A stretch of 10,337 nucleotides of DNA, taken from assembly GCA_902492185.1 (NCBI GenBank), contig CABUKY010000060.1, forward strand, positions 1-10,337, written 5' to 3'. The notes below the pieces were generated by a model. It was not told where the DNA came from. It did no database searches and saw nothing but the letters and a program-made list of their open reading frames with translations. This DNA is from an uncultured Collinsella sp. (GTDB taxonomy: Bacteria > Actinomycetota > Coriobacteriia > Coriobacteriales > Coriobacteriaceae). The stretch's first letter is position 1, and each line of letters begins with the position of its first letter. A program made the position numbers and the translations under genes. Shown here one piece after another: positions 7,075 to 10,337 of the stretch.

Positions 7075-8108
7075 CGTCAAAGCCTGTTATGGGCGCCAAA
7101 CCTGCCCGTCCCATGGCAACTCCTAAGCCCTCGACGGGAACTAAGGCGGCGCGTCCGGGTCGCACGCTGGGCGCATCGAAACCGCGCTCGCTGACATCGG
7201 TGCCGGCTACCGCCAAGAAGCCTTCGGGTAAAAAAGGCGTCAACCCGTTGTCTTCACTTGGGGCGATGGCAAATAAAACGTCAGACGCCGCTTCTCTCGT
7301 TACAGGCAAAGGCAAAATCGTGGGCGGCGTTCTGGCCGTCTTGGCCGTGCTCGTCGTCGTTGCCGTCGTGGTGATCAACTCTGGATTGTTTACCGCCACT
7401 GATATTCAGATTCAAGGCAGCGAGCATGTGACGAAGCACGATGCTATCCAGCTGATCGATTTGCCCGAGGGAACGTCGCTTTTTAACGTCGATCCTGACC
7501 AGATTACCGAGGACCTCAAGCAGAACCCGTGGGTGTCGGGCGTGGATGTCCAGCGTCAGTTCCCGCATACGCTCATCATTACGCCGATGGAGCGCAAGGT
7601 CATCGCAATTGCCTATATCAGCTCCGATGACCTTGCCTGGGCCATCGGGGATGATGACACCTGGATCGCCCCGCTGTCGACGTCGGTCGAAGTGGATGAC
7701 CAGGGCAACGTCATCACGACGGGGCAGGGCTCAAATACCCTGACCGGCATTGATGCCGCGCTGGCGCTCGCTAAGCACTATGGCGCGGTGTTGTTGACTG
7801 ATGTCTCGGCGGATGTCGCTCCGGTTTCCGGCCAGGCGGTGAGCTCCAAGGCCGTTAAGGCTGGCTTGGATTATGTGCGTGGTTTTTCGAGCGAGTTCTT
7901 GGGACAAGTCAAGGATATTTCCACGCCTTCGGTCGAAGCCATCTCGGCAAACCTCAATAACGGCATTGAGGTGTCGCTGGGTGATTCGAACGATATCGTC
8001 AAGAAGGAGCGCGTAGTCACCAAGCTGCTTTCGCAGGTAGAGGGCGTAACGTATATCAATGTGCGCTCTCCGGGTAACTATACATTTAGGAACGCTCCGA
8101 CCTCGTAG
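7071..8108 (+). CDS. ftsQ: Cell division protein FtsQ/DivIB (5' end uncertain)
   Basis: This is a bitopic division protein of the FtsQ/DivIB family, which joins the FtsW-PBP septal synthase to the other divisome parts. From GTG 7071 it has 345 residues. Residues 1-81 are a cytoplasmic, Lys/Arg/Pro/Ala-rich segment with almost no acidic residues. One membrane helix follows (about 83-103, starting IVGGVLAVLAVLVVV). The outer part opens with a POTRA domain (about 108-175) containing IQIQGSEHVTKHDAIQLI, GTSLFNVD and NPWVSGVDVQRQFPHTL. The beta domain (about 176-336) contains AWAIGDDDTWIAPL and ends near TYINVRSPGNYTF. GTG 7071 has no ribosome site, and the same frame is open without a start back to the murB stop, so the real N-terminus is probably longer. 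The 198-nt gap before ftsZ has no room for ftsA. Confidence 0.85.
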   Translation: MTSKPVMGAKPARPMATPKPSTGTKAARPGRTLGASKPRSLTSVPATAKKPSGKKGVNPLSSLGAMANKTSDAASLVTGKGKIVGGVLAVLAVLVVVAVVVINSGLFTATDIQIQGSEHVTKHDAIQLIDLPEGTSLFNVDPDQITEDLKQNPWVSGVDVQRQFPHTLIITPMERKVIAIAYISSDDLAWAIGDDDTWIAPLSTSVEVDDQGNVITTGQGSNTLTGIDAALALAKHYGAVLLTDVSADVAPVSGQAVSSKAVKAGLDYVRGFSSEFLGQVKDISTPSVEAISANLNNGIEVSLGDSNDIVKKERVVTKLLSQVEGVTYINVRSPGNYTFRNAPTS

Positions 8109-8306
8109 CGCTGGTTGATGCTTTGTTGAGGGGTCATACCACGCCGTTTATCTGGTTTGTTTGGTTTTCACGGTCAATTATTTGACTGATACGTTCATAA
8201 TGTGCAACCATAATACGGTTTACCTTTGCATTTACTTTCAACCTGAAGGTTAATGTGCGCGGGGTCGACCCATGCTATGGCTATAACCTTTGTTCGGAGG
8301 ACCGAC
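8109..8306 (+). promoter_or_regulatory. ftsQ-ftsZ intergenic region, likely ftsZ promoter and leader
   Basis: This 198-nt region is clearly more AT-rich than its surroundings and holds no gene. Two CATAAT hexamers (8196-8201 and 8209-8214) each match the -10 consensus at five of six bases, but neither has a well-spaced -35; TTGACT at 8182-8187 is 21 nt before the second. Short inverted repeats are GTCAA-TTAT-TTGAC (8173-8186), AACC-7 nt-GGTT (8206-8220) and AACCT-GA-AGGTT (8240-8251). GGTT or AACC occurs eight times in about 180 nt. A promoter here is inferred from position, composition and the -10-like boxes. The proteins that might bind the repeats are unknown, and I cannot assign a sigma factor. 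Confidence 0.45.
8296..8300 (+). promoter_or_regulatory. Ribosome binding site deciding the ftsZ start
   Basis: GGAGG lies 6 nt before ATG 8307. It fixes the start there rather than at the in-frame ATG 8253, which has no such ideal site and would add 18 residues unlike any FtsZ N-terminus. Confidence 0.85.
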
Positions 8307-9461
8307 ATGCACGAGACAGAGATCAACAACTACCTTGCCGTCATTAAGGTGGTCGGCGTCGGCGGCGGCGGTACCAACGCGGTCAATCGAATGATCGAAG
8401 AGGGCATCCGCGGCGTCGAGTTTGTTGCCATCAACACCGATGCTCAGGCACTCGCGATCTCTGATGCCGATATCAAGGTGCACATCGGCACCGACCTTAC
8501 CCGCGGCCTGGGCGCCGGCGCCAACCCCGAGGTTGGCCGCAAGGCTGCCGATGAGTCCCGCGACGACATTGCCGAGGCGCTCGCTGGCGCTGACATGGTG
8601 TTCATCACCTGCGGCGAGGGCGGTGGCACCGGTACCGGCGCTGCTCCCATCGTTGCCGATATCGCGATGAACGAGGTCGGTGCGCTGACCGTCGCCGTCG
8701 TGACCAAGCCCTTCACCTTCGAGGGCCGCAAGCGCAAGAAGAGCGCCGAGGAGGGCATTAAGACCCTCTCCGATTGCGTCGACACCATGATCGTCATCCC
8801 TAACGATAAGCTGCTCGACATCGCCGAGAAGAAGACCACCATGCTCGAGGCCTTCGCGATTGCCGATGGCGTCCTTTCCCAGGGCACCCAGGGCATCACC
8901 GACCTCATCACCGTCCCCGGTATCATCAACTTGGACTTCGCCGATGTTAAGACCATCATGAAGCAGGCCGGTACCGCCATGATGGGTATCGGTACCTCTT
9001 CTGGGGATACCCGTGCCGTCGACGCTGCCCAGCAGGCCATCTCCAGCCCGCTGCTCGAGAGCTCCATCGATGGCGCCACGCGCGTGCTGCTCTCCATCGC
9101 CGGTTCCAAGGACCTGGGCATCCAGGAGATCAGCGACGCCGCCGACGTTGTCGCCAACGCCGTCGACCCCGAGGCCAACATCATCTTCGGTACCGTTGTC
9201 GACGAGTCCCTGGGCGATCAGGTGCGTATCACCGTCATCGCTACGGGCTTCTCCGACTCCAACGTCAACCGTCAGGACGAGCTCTTTGCTGCTCAGCAGT
9301 CTCAGAGCAAGGCCGCTGCCTCCGCTGAGCCGCAGCGCACCGCTCCTGCCACGAGCCCGGCTCAGGCCGCTCCGACCCGCAACGTCGGTGGCACCGAGCT
9401 TCCTAACTTCGGCAACGATCAGTTCGAGCTTCCCGACTTCCTGAAGCGCGGTAGCTTCTAA
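8307..9461 (+). CDS. ftsZ: Cell division GTPase FtsZ
   Basis: FtsZ is the tubulin-like GTPase that polymerises at midcell and recruits the divisome. From ATG 8307 it has 384 residues, typical for the family. The nucleotide-binding start is IKVVGVGGGGTNAVNRM (13-29). The tubulin signature loop T4 is TCGEGGGTGTGAAP (101-114); its Glu104 is the form seen in mycobacterial FtsZ, while most bacteria have Met. The T7 catalytic loop NLDFAD (208-213) keeps the Asp residues needed for GTP hydrolysis. MMGIGTSSG (225-233) and NIIFGTVVDESLGDQVRITVIATGF (291-315, described by ends) follow. A Gln/Ala/Ser/Pro-rich linker (about 320-365) leads to the C-terminal peptide ELPDFLKRGSF, the usual partner-binding tail, here probably for SepF since ftsA is absent locally. 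Codon use is the most biased in the window toward C-ending codons, fitting high expression. It ends 26 nt before a strong terminator. Confidence 0.98.
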   Translation: MHETEINNYLAVIKVVGVGGGGTNAVNRMIEEGIRGVEFVAINTDAQALAISDADIKVHIGTDLTRGLGAGANPEVGRKAADESRDDIAEALAGADMVFITCGEGGGTGTGAAPIVADIAMNEVGALTVAVVTKPFTFEGRKRKKSAEEGIKTLSDCVDTMIVIPNDKLLDIAEKKTTMLEAFAIADGVLSQGTQGITDLITVPGIINLDFADVKTIMKQAGTAMMGIGTSSGDTRAVDAAQQAISSPLLESSIDGATRVLLSIAGSKDLGIQEISDAADVVANAVDPEANIIFGTVVDESLGDQVRITVIATGFSDSNVNRQDELFAAQQSQSKAAASAEPQRTAPATSPAQAAPTRNVGGTELPNFGNDQFELPDFLKRGSF

Positions 9462-9487
9462 GTCGTTCTTTGCATTGTTGTGCACAG

Positions 9488-9520
9488 GGGCGTGTCCGTA
9501 TGGACACGCCCTTTTTATTT
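9488..9520 (+). terminator. Intrinsic terminator after ftsZ
   Basis: GGGCGTGTCC and GGACACGCCC form a perfect 10-bp stem with a GTAT loop (9488-9511), followed at once by TTTTTATTT (9512-9520). It lies 26 nt after the ftsZ stop and marks the end of the division gene transcript. Confidence 0.95.
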
Positions 9521-9671
9521 CGACTTTGTAAACTAGAACCTCCAATCTCTTTACGTTCCCTTTACGATTGCCTCCAGCGCAGCAGGTATCCTTTTAGAGA
9601 AGTATGACAGCCGTATAAACGCGGGCTGTAGCGGCGATGCCGCGGTACTTGTGTTATTAGGAGGCTTTAGT
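9521..9671 (+). promoter_or_regulatory. Leader and likely promoter of the pgeF-like gene
   Basis: This 151-nt region separates the ftsZ terminator from the next gene. The best -10-like box is TATAAA (9614-9619), with only a weak -35 candidate, TTTTAG (9592-9597, 16 nt spacing). An inverted repeat ACAGCC (9607-9612) / GGCTGT (9624-9629) surrounds that box, and a second hairpin GCGGC-GAT-GCCGC (9631-9643) follows directly. If the box is used, the first repeat could be an operator; if transcription starts further upstream, both could fold in the leader RNA. A promoter is expected because the terminator blocks read-through; the exact site is a guess. Confidence 0.4.
9659..9664 (+). promoter_or_regulatory. 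Ribosome binding site of the pgeF-like gene
   Basis: A perfect AGGAGG sits 7 nt before ATG 9672, which fixes the start of the gene. Confidence 0.88.
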
Positions 9672-10337
9672 ATGGCAGCACGTGCGGACAACGTTTCGCG
9701 TGTCGACCATGATGGAGTTACGTTGGTGGAGGGCGCGACATCCGATGTTCGCTTTGCCTTCACCGAGCGCGCCGGTGGCGTTTCCGAAGATGCGTACTCC
9801 TCACTCAACTTGGGCTCGCATGTTGGCGATGACCCCTTTGCTGTTCAAGAAAATCGTCGTCGTGCGCTCGAAGCTATGGGTGCCGCCGAGTGCGAGCACA
9901 ACCTGCTCGTTCCCAATCAGGTCCATGGTGATCATATCGTTGCGGTGACCTCGAACGGCGCCGATGACCTTGAGGACGTTCGCGAGCAGATTGCCGAGGG
10001 CTGTGATGCCATCGTCTGCACGGCGCATAACGTGCCCGTGCTGCTCTGCTTTGCCGACTGCGTTCCCGTGGTGCTGGTGGCCCCTGGCGGATTTGCCGTG
10101 GTGCACTCCGGTTGGAAGGGCACGATTGCACGTATTTCTGCCAAGGCGTGCCAGGCGCTTTGCGATGCTGCCGGCTGCGATGCGAGCAACGTTTCCGCCT
10201 ATATCGGCCCCCATATCTTGGGTGACGAATATGAGGTATCCCAGGAGCTCGTGGATCGCTTTGCCGCCGAGTTCTCGTGCATCGATGCGAGCACCTCTCG
10301 CATGCTCGATCTTTCCGCTGCCATTTGCGAGGCGCTG
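9672..10337 (+). CDS. pgeF: Peptidoglycan editing factor / YfiH-LACC1 family protein, 5' part
   Basis: The right edge cuts this gene after 222 codons; members usually have about 240-280 residues, so most of it is present. The family (E. coli YfiH/PgeF, Bacillus YlmD, human LACC1) is cytoplasmic. E. coli PgeF lowers misincorporation of glycine or serine in place of L-alanine at stem position 1, and relatives have purine nucleoside phosphorylase/deaminase activity; older annotations say laccase or polyphenol oxidase. Motifs are FTERAGGVSEDAYSSLNLG (30-48), NQVHGD (82-87), GCDAIVC (110-116), CFADCVPVVL (126-135), FAVVHSGWKGT (141-151) and YIGPHI (177-182). His85, Cys130 and His145 fit the metal-binding triad. 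It follows the ftsZ terminator with its own leader, so it is a separate unit, probably the first gene of a ylm-like set (YggS and SepF would be expected next, outside the window). Confidence 0.92.
   Translation, partial: MAARADNVSRVDHDGVTLVEGATSDVRFAFTERAGGVSEDAYSSLNLGSHVGDDPFAVQENRRRALEAMGAAECEHNLLVPNQVHGDHIVAVTSNGADDLEDVREQIAEGCDAIVCTAHNVPVLLCFADCVPVVLVAPGGFAVVHSGWKGTIARISAKACQALCDAAGCDASNVSAYIGPHILGDEYEVSQELVDRFAAEFSCIDASTSRMLDLSAAICEAL

Noticed and set aside
8253..8306. An earlier ftsZ start at ATG 8253
   Set aside because: GGAGG at 8296-8300 sits at ideal distance from ATG 8307, and the extra 18 residues do not resemble FtsZ.
8250..9545. A 431-codon open frame on the minus strand covering all of ftsZ
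   Set aside because: It mirrors ftsZ codon structure: GC-rich genes with biased third positions leave long open antisense frames. Its product matches no family and has no ribosome site that I can see.

Overview
This 10.3 kb window is GC-rich (roughly 60% by eye) and carries the distal half of a division and cell wall (dcw) cluster. All genes lie on the plus strand and are tightly packed. In order: mraY (3' part), murD, ftsW, murG, murC, murB, ftsQ, ftsZ, then, after a strong terminator, a YfiH/PgeF-type gene cut by the right edge. The best guess is a Coriobacteriia member of the Actinomycetota, with Collinsella the most likely genus. The grounds are the composition, the lack of ftsA between ftsQ and ftsZ, the Glu in the FtsZ T4 loop (GEGGGTGTG, as in mycobacteria, where most bacteria have GMGGGTGTG), and the FtsZ C-terminal tail. 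The genus is inferred and was not checked by any search.

Layout. Positions 1-8108 look like one polycistronic unit. Gene junctions are 9 nt (mraY/murD), 8 nt (murD/ftsW), an 11-nt overlap (ftsW/murG), 97 nt (murG/murC) and 5 nt (murC/murB), and no terminator is visible inside. The murB/ftsQ junction (6874-7071) is irregular and is the most interesting spot in the window, because the true start of ftsQ is unclear. A 198-nt, relatively AT-rich gap (8109-8306) precedes ftsZ; it probably holds an ftsZ promoter and contains several short inverted repeats. ftsZ ends at a textbook intrinsic terminator (9488-9520). The next gene has its own leader (9521-9671) with two small hairpins and a perfect AGGAGG ribosome site.

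How the genes work together. MurB and MurC act on cytoplasmic UDP-MurNAc: MurB makes it and MurC adds the first L-alanine. MurD adds D-glutamate. MraY moves the finished UDP-MurNAc-pentapeptide onto undecaprenyl phosphate, and MurG adds GlcNAc to give lipid II. FtsW polymerises lipid II at the septum, FtsQ (DivIB) links the septal synthase to the divisome, and FtsZ forms the ring that places it all. The last gene belongs to the PgeF/YlmD family, linked to editing of wrong first residues in the stem peptide, and sits beside ftsZ as in Gram-positive ylm clusters.

I did not find a wholly new system; this is a conserved housekeeping region. The points worth a second look are the murB/ftsQ junction, a Gly in place of a normally invariant Glu in the MurG nucleotide site, a similar Asp-to-Gly change in MurD, a duplicated short motif in the long FtsW tail, and the control regions before ftsZ and pgeF.
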